The position numbers and the translations under genes were made by a program. Shown piece by piece: positions 27,556 to 35,994 of a DNA stretch of 64,000 nt. Under the pieces are notes generated by a model. The model had not been told where the DNA came from. It saw only the letters and a program-made list of their open reading frames with translations, and did no database searches. Position 1 is the first letter of the stretch. Every line of letters begins with the position of its first letter. The DNA is taken from NCBI RefSeq assembly GCF_007997215.1, contig NZ_VORW01000001.1, positions 62,001 to 126,000 of the forward strand, read 5' to 3'. Source of the DNA: Algoriphagus aquimarinus. Lineage in GTDB: Bacteria > Bacteroidota > Bacteroidia > Cytophagales > Cyclobacteriaceae.

Positions 27556-27967
27556 AAAGTGCTAGGAATTCTTGTGGAGTAAATACTGGAAGTGTGGATA
27601 ACTTGTAGTCTTTTTTATTTCGGGCAATGATAGCTTCGACACTCGGGTTTTGATTGGCGGTTTCAAATTGAATAGCATCTTCAAAATCCGTGAATCCATT
27701 TCGGAAGGCGTTTCTAATTTCAGAATCTCCAACCGGAAGAATTTGGCAATACTCTAAAATCTGTTGTATGGACTTTATTGTTATCTCTTTCCCAATTTCT
27801 TTTCTAGCCACGTAAAAGGAATTGGAAATCATGAGGCTTGAAAGAAAAATTGAAACTTCTCCGTTGGCAGCCAAGAGAAATATTGTGTTTGATTTTTCTG
27901 CAAATGGATTTCGTGTTAATAAAGTATCCAAGAAAACATCCGAATCAACAAATATATTATGAGCCAT
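27548..27967 (-). CDS. PIN-domain ribonuclease toxin (VapC-like)
   Basis: 139 residues. Acidic PIN residues: D8 and D11 in IFVDSDVFLDTLL, and D in GFTDFEDAIQFETA; IARNKKDYK near the end. Together with the 11-base-overlapping upstream gene it forms a type II toxin-antitoxin pair. PIN toxins cut tRNA or rRNA when freed from the antitoxin. Confidence 0.85.
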   Translation of the reverse strand: MAHNIFVDSDVFLDTLLTRNPFAEKSNTIFLLAANGEVSIFLSSLMISNSFYVARKEIGKEITIKSIQQILEYCQILPVGDSEIRNAFRNGFTDFEDAIQFETANQNPSVEAIIARNKKDYKLSTLPVFTPQEFLALFK

Positions 27968-28283
27968 ATTTTTTCATTAATTCCTCTGTAAGAGTCTTTT
28001 TGTCTTCTGACAATTCAGAATACTCTAATTCAGGATTAACTTTTACCTTACGTGAAAAAAAAACTTCCAACTTCTTTGGAATGGGCTCAGTCCCATCCAA
28101 AATCCTCTTCACAAGCTCTGGGTTCTTTGGGGTTATTTTCTCTAAGACTTTTTCCTTAGGTTTAGTAACATCCGCTAAAAACGTTTCAACCAAATCCGAC
28201 AAACTTTGCCCTTGCTCTTCAGCATACTTTTTTGCTTTTTCGGCAAGTTTTTCGTTGATGTCTAATGTTACCTTCGTTGTCAT
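27957..28283 (-). CDS. Antitoxin of the PIN toxin (DUF6364-like)
   Basis: 108 residues. N-terminus TTKVTLDINEKLAEKAKKYA followed by GQSLSDLVETFL is a ribbon-helix-helix DNA-binding domain as in DUF6364 antitoxins; the rest is a Lys/Glu-rich tail expected to wrap the toxin. Overlaps the toxin gene by 11 bases. Likely autoregulates the pair. Confidence 0.8.
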   Translation of the reverse strand: MTTKVTLDINEKLAEKAKKYAEEQGQSLSDLVETFLADVTKPKEKVLEKITPKNPELVKRILDGTEPIPKKLEVFFSRKVKVNPELEYSELSEDKKTLTEELMKKYGS

Positions 28284-28416
28284 GACTTCTGGATTATTCG
28301 ATATAATTTAAGAAGAATTCTTTCCTAATTGAAATCAATTTTGCTTCAATAAAGTTTACTCCCATGTCGGAACACTGACGATTTTAAGATTTCATTAGTT
28401 ACAAAAAATAAAAATA

Positions 28417-29094
28417 ATGCGTCCATACTTGCCTTTTCTAGCTGCCCTTGCCGAACATAACTCTAAAGAATGGATGGATGCCAATAAGAAATGGTACTTG
28501 GAAACAAGAGCTGAGTTTCTGGAAGATGTAGGCGTTCTACTCAAAGGCATTGGTGAATGGGAACCGGCTATGCTGGCATTTCAACCCAAAGAATGTGTAT
28601 TCAGGCAAAATCGAGACATTCGCTTTTCAGCAAACAAAGCTCCTTATAAATCAAATTTTGGCGCATACTTCTCTCCCAAAGGAAAGAAGTCGGAAGGGCC
28701 AGGATATTACCTTCAGATTCAGCCAAACAATTCATTTTTGGCAGGAGGAATATGGATGCCGATGGCTGATACCTTAAAGAAAATTAGGAAGGAAATTGAT
28801 TACTCAGGAGCAGAACTTGCCAAAATTGAAAGCAACCCAGAATTCAAATCACTTTTTGGTCAAATCGATGGAGAAAAACTCAAAACCAGTCCCCGAGATT
28901 ACGAGGCTGATCATGAATTTATTGACTATTTAAGGTTGAAGAGTTTTACTGTTTCTTCCAAAATCTCAGATCGTGATATTGAGTCTGGAAACTTCATCAA
29001 CATCGCTTTAGATGGCTTTCAGAAAATGAGGCCACTACAAGAGTTTTTGACTCAGGCGATTGAAGATGTGGAAGGCGGATCGGGAATATTATAG
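28417..29094 (+). CDS. DUF2461 family protein
   Basis: 225 residues. LPFLAALAEHNSKEWMDANK at the start, FRQNRDIRFSANKAPYKSNF (about residues 68-87) and PGYYLQIQPNNSFLAGGIWMP (the G-G-W motif region, split in family alignments) identify DUF2461, a widespread family of unknown function. Full length. No operon partner. Confidence 0.9.
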   Translation: MRPYLPFLAALAEHNSKEWMDANKKWYLETRAEFLEDVGVLLKGIGEWEPAMLAFQPKECVFRQNRDIRFSANKAPYKSNFGAYFSPKGKKSEGPGYYLQIQPNNSFLAGGIWMPMADTLKKIRKEIDYSGAELAKIESNPEFKSLFGQIDGEKLKTSPRDYEADHEFIDYLRLKSFTVSSKISDRDIESGNFINIALDGFQKMRPLQEFLTQAIEDVEGGSGIL

Positions 29095-29125
29095 ATCCAA
29101 GATTTTAGATTCAAGGATCAAGAGC

Positions 29126-29962
29126 CTAGACTCCTGAGCCAACTACAAATTTCAAATCTCTTATTTTCTCTAGCGTAGCTGCTACACCATCTTCTTTGTT
29201 GTGATGGGTAATTTCGTTGGCTACAGCCTTGACCTCCATTCGTGCATTTTCCACAGCGACTCCCCAGCCTACAGATTGTAGCAGGTCGATGTCATTATAA
29301 TTATCTCCAAAGGCGACCACGGAGTCCATCCCAAAGTCATACGCATGTTCTAGGATCTTTTTTAAACCTGTGGCTTTGGAAATAGCTTTTGGAGCAATCT
29401 CAAGATACGTGTCGCTGGATCTATACAAATGCAAGTCGAGCGAATGCTCAAAATGTAACTCACCGAAAAGCCAGGCTATTTCTTCATTTGTGCCCATGCA
29501 CATAACTTTGTGAGCGCCGGAATTATCCTTTGACCAAAGATCCAACACGTCCTGACCAGGTAGCCAAGTACAAGCTACTTTCGTGTTCCTCACTTCCCGC
29601 TGAGACCAGTAATCATCTTTTTCCTCGTACCAATTTTCTCCCTGATACAAACTCACGTGGATATCAGTTTTATGTGTGAGTTGAAGGATTTTAGCCACCA
29701 ATTCCACTGAAATGCTCACGTCTTCGAGCACTTCCCCATCAGCGCTAAGTACATAACCTCCATTGTAGCTGATCAAAGGCTGTGGAAAGCGATTCATGTC
29801 ATGGAGCAAATGCCGCATCGCATCAGGCATGCGAGAACTTGCTAGTATCACTGGGAAATCTACGGGTAAATCTGCCACCACGGCTTTGAGGCGAGGCGAT
29901 AAATCACGCAATGAATTGAGGAGTGTGCCGTCAATGTCAGAGCAAAAAGCTTTTATTTCCAT
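29126..29962 (-). CDS. HAD-superfamily hydrolase (Cof type)
   Basis: 278 residues. HAD motif I in FCSDIDGTLLNS (D9, D11), motif II serine in VILASSRMPDAMR, motif III lysine near KATGLKKIL and motif IV GDNYNDIDLLQSVGWGVAVENA. The large cap after motif II places it in the Cof/type IIB group, usually sugar-phosphate phosphatases. Its ATG overlaps the stop of the upstream small membrane protein by one base. Confidence 0.9.
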   Translation of the reverse strand: MEIKAFCSDIDGTLLNSLRDLSPRLKAVVADLPVDFPVILASSRMPDAMRHLLHDMNRFPQPLISYNGGYVLSADGEVLEDVSISVELVAKILQLTHKTDIHVSLYQGENWYEEKDDYWSQREVRNTKVACTWLPGQDVLDLWSKDNSGAHKVMCMGTNEEIAWLFGELHFEHSLDLHLYRSSDTYLEIAPKAISKATGLKKILEHAYDFGMDSVVAFGDNYNDIDLLQSVGWGVAVENARMEVKAVANEITHHNKEDGVAATLEKIRDLKFVVGSGV

Positions 29963-30234
29963 TAATCGAAGTCGGACCAGTTCACATCATCAGCAAAGTT
30001 GGCGAAGACACCAAATCCAATGACGGCGATAAAAATTATTACTGCGGCGAAGATTATAAGTTTGACTATCAATTCAGCCTTGGCCCATTTTGCCTTTTCT
30101 GGATCAGTCTCTTTGTCCGTCGCCCATATGATGAGCATGATGAGACCGATCAGAGGAATGCGCTTTATAAGAACGGCTATTATCCAATCTCCCAAAGAGG
30201 TAGGTGGTTTTTTGTATTCGTTTGGTAATTCCAT
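29962..30234 (-). CDS. Small hypothetical membrane protein
   Basis: 90 residues, not recognised. Two hydrophobic segments: LIKRIPLIGLIMLIIWA (about residues 22-38) and LIVKLIIFAAVIIFIAVIG (about 55-73), separated by a charged loop KETDPEKAKWAKAE, with an acidic C-terminus. It is translationally coupled to the HAD gene (one-base stop/start overlap). Confidence 0.7.
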   Translation of the reverse strand: MELPNEYKKPPTSLGDWIIAVLIKRIPLIGLIMLIIWATDKETDPEKAKWAKAELIVKLIIFAAVIIFIAVIGFGVFANFADDVNWSDFD

Positions 30235-30251
30235 GGATTAAATAGGTTTAG

Positions 30252-30674
30252 TTAAAAATCTTTCGTGTCAAACATATATTCCTGCATGGCTACGTTTTCG
30301 GGATTGTTGGGGTCCGTCTGAATAAACTGCACAGTAATTTGCTGATATTCTGTCGCTTTTTCAAAATCTCGGAGATAAAGTTCTGCACACTTTCGGGCAA
30401 GAATTTCCGGCTGATTTCCTAAAACCAGCGGATCACCATTTTCCAGTTTAAGGTAAATGGTAGAAATGGTAGTATCATTTGAGGTTGATTTGCTGAGGTT
30501 CACATTCATGCCTTGGAACTTACCCAACATTCGAATTTCCTCAGAAGGCATAAATCCTTTACCCATCATTGCTTCCATCCCTTTAAAAGCAAACCTTGCA
30601 ATGTTTTCAGGATTACAGGAGCAGGAACTGATTGTTGCTACAAAAAATAGAAGGATGAAAATTCGATTTCGCAT
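30252..30674 (-). CDS. Hypothetical lipoprotein
   Basis: 140 residues. MRNRIFILLFFVATISSC has a lipobox (C18). The mature part is not recognised; it has a QFIQTDPNNPENVAMQEY segment near the C-terminus. It lies 17 bases upstream of the small membrane protein gene, so it may start the operon leading to the HAD gene. Confidence 0.65.
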   Translation of the reverse strand: MRNRIFILLFFVATISSCSCNPENIARFAFKGMEAMMGKGFMPSEEIRMLGKFQGMNVNLSKSTSNDTTISTIYLKLENGDPLVLGNQPEILARKCAELYLRDFEKATEYQQITVQFIQTDPNNPENVAMQEYMFDTKDF

Positions 30675-30718
30675 GTTGATTTCCGGTTAGAAATAAAGTC
30701 ATGCGAATTTAAACAATC

Positions 30719-31138
30719 TTAAGTAGATCTTTTTGAGATGACTAAAATGGCACGCTTATCTTCAGTCTTGTGCGGATTATTTAGATCGGAATAGGGAATG
30801 GCATCTATCAGCTTCACAGTATATTCTGAGGTGGAAAACTCATCAGCAAAGCCACTTGCATTTTTATTTGTGCTTAGCTGCAAGTCAATATCCTTCCCCT
30901 CGATTTTGAGCTGTGCTTCCACTACAATCATCCCTTCCCAAATACATACTGCCCCAGTTGGGCATCGCGAATCCTGAATATCTAAAAGTGTAATGGATAT
31001 ATTTTTAGGACAGTTTTCAAGAGTTTCATTGATGGCTATTTCGAATTCTTTCCCTACATCAAATCCCTCACAATCATTTTTATCATCACATGAGTAGAAT
31101 AGCGACATAGACAAGAATAGAATCAATAGGTTGCGCAT
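30719..31138 (-). CDS. Hypothetical lipoprotein with CPTGAVCIWEG motif
   Basis: 139 residues. MRNLLILFLSMSLFYSC is a lipoprotein signal (C17). The mature protein has DSRCPTGAVCIWEGMIVV (about residues 57-74), a motif common in small Bacteroidota lipoproteins of unknown role, followed by beta strands. Cysteines of the motif and C43 may form disulfides. Confidence 0.7.
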   Translation of the reverse strand: MRNLLILFLSMSLFYSCDDKNDCEGFDVGKEFEIAINETLENCPKNISITLLDIQDSRCPTGAVCIWEGMIVVEAQLKIEGKDIDLQLSTNKNASGFADEFSTSEYTVKLIDAIPYSDLNNPHKTEDKRAILVISKRST

Positions 31139-31218
31139 GGCGATTGGATTTAGAGATAACTCAAAAGTATAACTTATACGGATTTGAGGAAGGAAGTGCT
31201 ACAAATCACATTCGGTTT

Positions 31219-31252
31219 AAAAAACAAAAAGCTCCACATTTCTGTGAAGCTT
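31219..31252 (-). terminator. Intrinsic terminator after tRNA-Ala
   Basis: AAGCTTCACA/TGTGGAGCTT stem (one mismatch, 31229-31252) on the minus strand followed by a T-rich run to 31219, nine bases after the tRNA 3' end. Confidence 0.75.
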
Positions 31253-31260
31253 CTTAAAAG

Positions 31261-31334
31261 TGGAGAATAACGGATTCGAACCGTTGACCCCTTCACTGCC
31301 AGCGAAGTGCTCTAGCCAACTGAGCTAATCCCCC
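31261..31334 (-). tRNA. tRNA-Ala (anticodon GGC)
   Basis: 74-base cloverleaf on the minus strand: acceptor GGGGGAT pairs with ATTCTCC, D-arm TAGCTCAGTTGGCTAGAGCA, anticodon stem CTTCG/TGAAG around loop CTGGCAG (anticodon GGC), T-arm with GGTTCGAATCC. The CCA end is not encoded. Confidence 0.95.
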
Positions 31335-31382
31335 TTTTGGTTTGCAAATATAGACGTAGGTTTTTGCTGTGCAAAGGAAATC

Positions 31383-32003
31383 TTACTCGGTGGAGTAATT
31401 AATTCGAGTCATGATGCTTCGACCAAGTGTGACTTCATCTGTGAATTCCAATTCTCCGCCCACAGGGATTCCGCGTGCGATTGAACTTACCTGGACACCT
31501 TTTTCTTTTAGCTTTTTTGCCAGATAAAATGAAGTGGTATCGCCTTCCATCGTGGCGCTAAGTGCCAAAATTACTTCTTGGATAGGTTCGTTTTGTGCAG
31601 CGATCTCAACCCGTTCAAGCAAAGATTCTATCTTCAATTCCTCTGGTCCTATGCCTTGTATAGGAGAAATCACACCTCCCAGCACATGGTATTTTCCCTG
31701 AAACTGATTTGTGTTCTCTATCGCCAGCACATCACGAATGTCCTCTACCACGCAAAGAATGGAACCGTCCCGGCGATGGCTGATGCAGATACTGCATTCT
31801 TCAGCATCAGAAATATTATGGCAGGTTTTGCAATACTGGATCTCGGAACGCATGCGAGTGATTGCCAAAGCCAAAGCTTCGGTATTTGCCTCGTGCTGCT
31901 TGAGAAGATGAAGTGCTAGGCGAAGTGCAGTCTTCTTACCGATTCCTGGAAGTCGGGAGATTTCGGTGACAGCATCTTCTATCAGTTTGGAAGGGAAATT
32001 CAA
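31383..32003 (-). CDS. recR: Recombination mediator protein RecR
   Basis: 206 residues. Helix-hairpin-helix LPGIGKKTALRLA (about residues 18-30), four-cysteine zinc motif in CKTCHNISDAEECSIC, Toprim domain with VVEDIRDVLAIE and ILALSATMEGDTTSFYL. Acts with RecF/RecO to load RecA at gaps. Thirteen bases follow the clpS stop, so they may share a transcript. Confidence 0.96.
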   Translation of the reverse strand: MNFPSKLIEDAVTEISRLPGIGKKTALRLALHLLKQHEANTEALALAITRMRSEIQYCKTCHNISDAEECSICISHRRDGSILCVVEDIRDVLAIENTNQFQGKYHVLGGVISPIQGIGPEELKIESLLERVEIAAQNEPIQEVILALSATMEGDTTSFYLAKKLKEKGVQVSSIARGIPVGGELEFTDEVTLGRSIMTRINYSTE

Positions 32004-32015
32004 TTGTGGGTGGAT

Positions 32016-32309
32016 TTAAACGATTTCGGCTTGGATTCCAGCATCTAATATAGCTTCACACATAGGTTTTAGCTCTGTAATACTGCCTTTTTTTACCGCA
32101 CATTTTCCCCTGTAGTGAATAGTGATAGCACATTGTTCTGCTTGTTCATTAGTATGCTTGCAGACTTTCATCAGAATCTTGATCACATGATCGAATGTGT
32201 TGAATTCGTCATTGTACACAATCAGGTCGTTGGATTCAATATCTATCAAATCCTCCACCAGAACTTCTGATTCTTCGATATATGGAAATGGGTCGTTTGA
32301 ATGATTCAT
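32016..32309 (-). CDS. clpS: ATP-dependent Clp protease adaptor ClpS
   Basis: 97 residues. LIVYNDEFNTFDHVIKIL and HTNEQAEQCAITIHYRGKCAV fit ClpS, which hands N-degron substrates to ClpAP/ClpCP. The N-terminal 25 residues are acidic and variable as usual. Upstream of recR on the same strand. Confidence 0.92.
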   Translation of the reverse strand: MNHSNDPFPYIEESEVLVEDLIDIESNDLIVYNDEFNTFDHVIKILMKVCKHTNEQAEQCAITIHYRGKCAVKKGSITELKPMCEAILDAGIQAEIV

Positions 32310-32362
32310 TTTGCAAAATTAAGAATATTGAACAACTTAGCGAACCCACTTCAATACGATTT

Positions 32363-33805
32363 ATGAATTCCCAACTAGTCTTACTGGTAATCTGTTGTTA
32401 TTTTTTACTGTTATTCCTTATTTCCTGGTTTACTTCCCGCAAAGTTTCCGCTGATACCTTCTTCACTGGAGATCGTCAGTCTCCTTGGTTTTTGGTAGCA
32501 TTTGGGATGATAGGAGCCTCACTTTCAGGAGTTACGTTTATTTCGGTTCCTGGTGAAGTTGGTAATTCTAACTTCTTTTACTTCCAAGTTGTTTTAGGAT
32601 ATACGCTGGGATATTTTACGATTGCGAAAGTGCTACTTCCGCTTTATTACAGGCTGAATTTAGTGTCGATCTATTCTTATCTAGAGGATAGATTTGGCTT
32701 TTGGTCATACAAAACTGGTGCTTTTTTCTTTATTCTTTCGAGAACTTTAGGCTCATCCATTCGCGTGTTCTTAGTTGCGACCGTACTTCAGTTGATCCTT
32801 TTTGATTCCTTAGGTATTCCATTTTGGTTTTCTGTATTGATTACGGTTGGCTTGATCTGGCTTTATACGCACCGTGGCGGCATCAAAACAGTCGTTTGGA
32901 CAGATACTCTACAGACATTCTTTATGCTCGCAGCAGTGGTAGTATGCGTGATTATGGTGGGAAATGAATTGAACTTCGACGGAGTGAGTGATTATGTCAA
33001 GGCAGTTTCGAATGACCCACGTTCACAGATCTTCAATTGGGACTGGAAATCCAGTACCAATTTCTTCAAGCAATTTATCTCTGGCGCATTTATCACCATT
33101 GTGATGACAGGTTTGGATCAGGACATGATGCAAAAGAATCTGACCTGTAAAAACATTGGCGATGCTCAGAAGAACATGTTCTGGTTTACGACGATTTTGG
33201 TCTTCGTGAACTTGCTTTTCTTGGCTTTGGGCGTCTTGCTTTTTCTATATGCTGAGACTCAGGGAGTACAGATTCCTACCAAAACTGATGAGCTTTTTCC
33301 ATTGCTGGCAACAGAATATTTCTCGCCTTTTGCAGGAATTGTGTTTGTACTTGGTATTACCGCCGCGGCGTATTCCAGTGCTGATTCTACGTTGACAGCG
33401 TTGACGACCTCATTTTGTATAGATTTTCTTGAGATTGAAAAAAGATATCCTGCGGAAAAGCGGGTATCTGTTCGTAAGAAAGTTCACATCGTATTCACCT
33501 TTGTAATGTTCTTGGTGATTATGGCTTTTCACTGGATCAATAATCAGAGTGTGATCAATTCCGTCTTTGTGATTGCGGGATACACTTATGGCCCGCTGCT
33601 TGGGCTTTATGCTTTTGGCTTATTCACGAAGTATCAGGTCAAAGACAAGTTTGTGCCTTACCTCGCTGTATTTGCACCCTTGCTGACTTTTGCGATTGCA
33701 TCTAATTCAGAAGAACTATTCTGGGGTTACAAGTTTGGCTTCGAAGCGCTGATCTTGAATGGGCTGATCATGTTTATTGGGTTGTATTTATTGAGGAGGA
33801 AATAG
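32363..33805 (+). CDS. Sodium:solute symporter
   Basis: 480 residues from the ATG at 32363; an upstream in-frame ATG at 32282 lies inside clpS on the other strand and adds an unlikely polar extension. About 13 membrane segments; SSS family features SADTFFTGDRQSPWFLVAFG near residues 30-50, IGASLSGVTFISVPGEV and AAAYSSADSTLTALTTSF. Couples sodium entry to uptake of an unidentified solute. Confidence 0.9.
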   Translation: MNSQLVLLVICCYFLLLFLISWFTSRKVSADTFFTGDRQSPWFLVAFGMIGASLSGVTFISVPGEVGNSNFFYFQVVLGYTLGYFTIAKVLLPLYYRLNLVSIYSYLEDRFGFWSYKTGAFFFILSRTLGSSIRVFLVATVLQLILFDSLGIPFWFSVLITVGLIWLYTHRGGIKTVVWTDTLQTFFMLAAVVVCVIMVGNELNFDGVSDYVKAVSNDPRSQIFNWDWKSSTNFFKQFISGAFITIVMTGLDQDMMQKNLTCKNIGDAQKNMFWFTTILVFVNLLFLALGVLLFLYAETQGVQIPTKTDELFPLLATEYFSPFAGIVFVLGITAAAYSSADSTLTALTTSFCIDFLEIEKRYPAEKRVSVRKKVHIVFTFVMFLVIMAFHWINNQSVINSVFVIAGYTYGPLLGLYAFGLFTKYQVKDKFVPYLAVFAPLLTFAIASNSEELFWGYKFGFEALILNGLIMFIGLYLLRRK

Positions 33806-33811
33806 TACCAT

Positions 33812-34309
33812 ATGATTAATGCATTGAAATTGAATCATGAAAGGATTCTATATTGGCTTGGCTTAGCTACTTCAGTATCTTTTTTTTTAGCTCTATGTGC
33901 CTATTTATTTTTCTTTTATCATTACAATCCACAATTAATTGGGTCTCATAATATTCCAATTTGGAATGAAGAGGTAAAATATTTTGCTGTCACTATTACA
34001 ATTAATTTGATGATTATTGCTTCTGCATTTGGGTTGGCAAAGCTTAAAAAAGCTGGATGGTTTGGTTTTTTGTTTTGGCTTGCTTTAAATTTTTTTTTAG
34101 CTCTCGAATTTTACATTCCATCTGGGTTTCAGGAAGAGAAAAGTCATTTCTCAGTCATTATAGAACTGATGATATATTTTGGATTAATGTACTATCTAAC
34201 AAGTACACCAATTCGAAAAATATTCAATTTCAATCACTCTCAATATTTGATGATATTTATTTTTCTCGCATTTGGGTTGGTGTCATGGTTATTTCTTTAT
34301 CTAATTTAG
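33812..34309 (+). CDS. Hypothetical membrane protein
   Basis: 165 residues, not recognised. Five hydrophobic segments (about 16-36, 57-77, 82-98, 111-130, 142-164) imply an integral membrane protein. Very AT-rich coding sequence compared with its neighbours. It starts 6 bases after the symporter stop, suggesting co-transcription. Confidence 0.65.
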   Translation: MINALKLNHERILYWLGLATSVSFFLALCAYLFFFYHYNPQLIGSHNIPIWNEEVKYFAVTITINLMIIASAFGLAKLKKAGWFGFLFWLALNFFLALEFYIPSGFQEEKSHFSVIIELMIYFGLMYYLTSTPIRKIFNFNHSQYLMIFIFLAFGLVSWLFLYLI

Positions 34310-34459
34310 ATAGGCGATTATCAAAACCACAACTCCACCTCTATTTTTGTATTTCTGCCAATTCTACACTCATCTACTTTTCAGAAATCCAGATGGTTAC
34401 AGTAATTATACGCAACTTTAATTTTTGCTTTCGTTAAATTTATTTCAAAATACGAGACC

Positions 34460-34678
34460 ATGAATTTACAGACTAGGAAATTGAAGATGATAGAAATAAT
34501 CGTCGAAATGGACGAAAAAGCTATTCAGAAGTTTGAAAGCTACTTTAATAAAATCCTCGATGATTCTATTTCAATTCAAGAATACGACAAAGAGTTAGAG
34601 GATGCTGTAGGCGAAATGGAAAGAGGAGAATACCTCGAACATAAATCTGCTATAAAAAAAAATCAGGATTGGCGATGA
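34460..34678 (+). CDS. Orphan antitoxin-like protein
   Basis: 72 residues. Resembles antitoxins that precede RelE/ParE toxins in Bacteroidota: hydrophobic helix then a charged tail with YDKELEDAVGEMERGEYLEH. Its TGA overlaps an ATG (ATGAGAATCG at 34675), exactly where the toxin should start, but the toxin is missing. Confidence 0.55.
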   Translation: MNLQTRKLKMIEIIVEMDEKAIQKFESYFNKILDDSISIQEYDKELEDAVGEMERGEYLEHKSAIKKNQDWR

Positions 34679-34738
34679 GAATCGTTTGTATCGATCTGGC
34701 CACATCGGTCACCTTACATCAAACATCCCACATCAATC
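34675..34738 (+). pseudogene. Truncated toxin start (RelE/ParE-like remnant)
   Basis: ATG at 34675 overlaps the antitoxin stop and begins MRIV, as many RelE/ParE toxins do, but the frame then runs into the 3' end of rsmG without toxin similarity. Read as a deletion remnant; four residues are weak evidence. Confidence 0.3.
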
Positions 34739-35383
34739 CTACCTCTTTTCCTCCCAAGGAATATAGATCACTTTTTTGGTCTCAAAATAGTCTTCTTTGA
34801 AGTAATCCTGCATGTGATAAACCACGTAAGACTTGTCCAATTCCTCCATTTCCTCATCTACCTCTCCGCCTTTCAGATAGAGGATACCGTTGGCAAATTC
34901 GCTTACATCTTCCTTACGGATTTTATTTTTCACCCAAGGATAAAAATTAGCCATTCGAGTCACTGCCCGACTGATCACAAAGTCATATTTTCTGACCAAT
35001 TCCTCAGCTCTAGCTTGCTGCGCTTCTACATTGGTAAGTCCTAACTGCTTCACCACGTCCTTTACTACCGTGATCTTTTTACCAATAGAATCAACCAAAT
35101 GGAAATGCGTCTCAGGAAACATGATAGCAAGAGGAATTCCTGGAAAACCGCCTCCAGTACCAATATCAAGTATTTTGGTATCCGGCTCGAAAGGCATCAC
35201 TTTGACTATCCCTAAGGAATGCAGCACATGGTGCACATAGAAATGCTCCATATCCTTGCGGGAGATCACGTTGATTTTCGAGTTCCAATCTTCGTATAGC
35301 TCCTGAAGTTTGTCGAATTGCGCTAGCTGAACCTCAGTAAGGTCTGGGAAATAAGACTGGATAAGTTGAGTACCGGAGTTCAT
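34739..35383 (-). CDS. rsmG: 16S rRNA (guanine527-N7)-methyltransferase
   Basis: 214 residues. SAM-binding ILDIGTGGGFPGIPLAIMFP (about residues 71-90), FHLVDSIGKKITVV, and RAVTRMANFYPWV match RsmG (GidB), which methylates G527 of 16S rRNA. Its ATG overlaps the stop of the sigma factor gene by one base. Confidence 0.96.
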   Translation of the reverse strand: MNSGTQLIQSYFPDLTEVQLAQFDKLQELYEDWNSKINVISRKDMEHFYVHHVLHSLGIVKVMPFEPDTKILDIGTGGGFPGIPLAIMFPETHFHLVDSIGKKITVVKDVVKQLGLTNVEAQQARAEELVRKYDFVISRAVTRMANFYPWVKNKIRKEDVSEFANGILYLKGGEVDEEMEELDKSYVVYHMQDYFKEDYFETKKVIYIPWEEKR

Positions 35384-35994
35384 TAAATGTGTTTTTCTTT
35401 GCCTGCGGCAATTTCGTACAGTAATTCTCTGGAGCGGTGAAGTTGTGCTTTCACTGTCCCTAGTGGTTTTTCCAATTCTTGTGCTATCTCTTCATAAGAC
35501 AGCTCGTCAAAGTATCGTAGTTGTACGAGTTTTCTATATTTAGCAGGAAGTTTATCTACAAAGATCCTCACCATCTCGATACGCTGCGTACGGATGAATT
35601 CATCCTGCGGATTGTTATCATCATCTTCCACATCGATAGTCACGGAGTTCCCTCCGTCATCCGACATGGTTGTGTTCAAGCTCATCGTTTTGAGCTTCTT
35701 CTTTCGGATAAAGTCAATGGTGTTATTCGTGGCAATTCTAAAAAGCCAGGTAGAAAATGTATAGTCTTTTTTGAAGCGATGCAGATTTTTGAAAGCTTTG
35801 GCGAAAGCCTCCATCGTCAGATCCTCAGCATCATCAGCATCTCGGATCATTTTCAAGATCATGTAATAAACGGCCTTTTTGTAGCGCTTCATCAAAGAAG
35901 CGTATGCTTGCTGATCCTGGTGCTGTACTGCCTGATCGATTAGCTCAAAATCTTCGAGTGCTTTCTTAGAAAAACCGCGTTCGTTTATTTCCAT
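35383..35994 (-). CDS. ECF-type RNA polymerase sigma factor
   Basis: 203 residues from the ATG at 35994. Region 2 with DDAEDLTMEAFAKAFKNL and FSTWLFRIATNNTIDFIRKK, then region 4 with LPAKYRKLVQLRYFDELSYEEIAQEL ending in KAQLHRSRELL. The family controls extracytoplasmic or general functions; no anti-sigma gene is adjacent, fitting the conserved Bacteroidota RpoE-like factor that sits with housekeeping genes. Overlaps the glycosyltransferase stop by 10 bases and rsmG by one. Confidence 0.93.
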   Translation of the reverse strand: MEINERGFSKKALEDFELIDQAVQHQDQQAYASLMKRYKKAVYYMILKMIRDADDAEDLTMEAFAKAFKNLHRFKKDYTFSTWLFRIATNNTIDFIRKKKLKTMSLNTTMSDDGGNSVTIDVEDDDNNPQDEFIRTQRIEMVRIFVDKLPAKYRKLVQLRYFDELSYEEIAQELEKPLGTVKAQLHRSRELLYEIAAGKEKHI

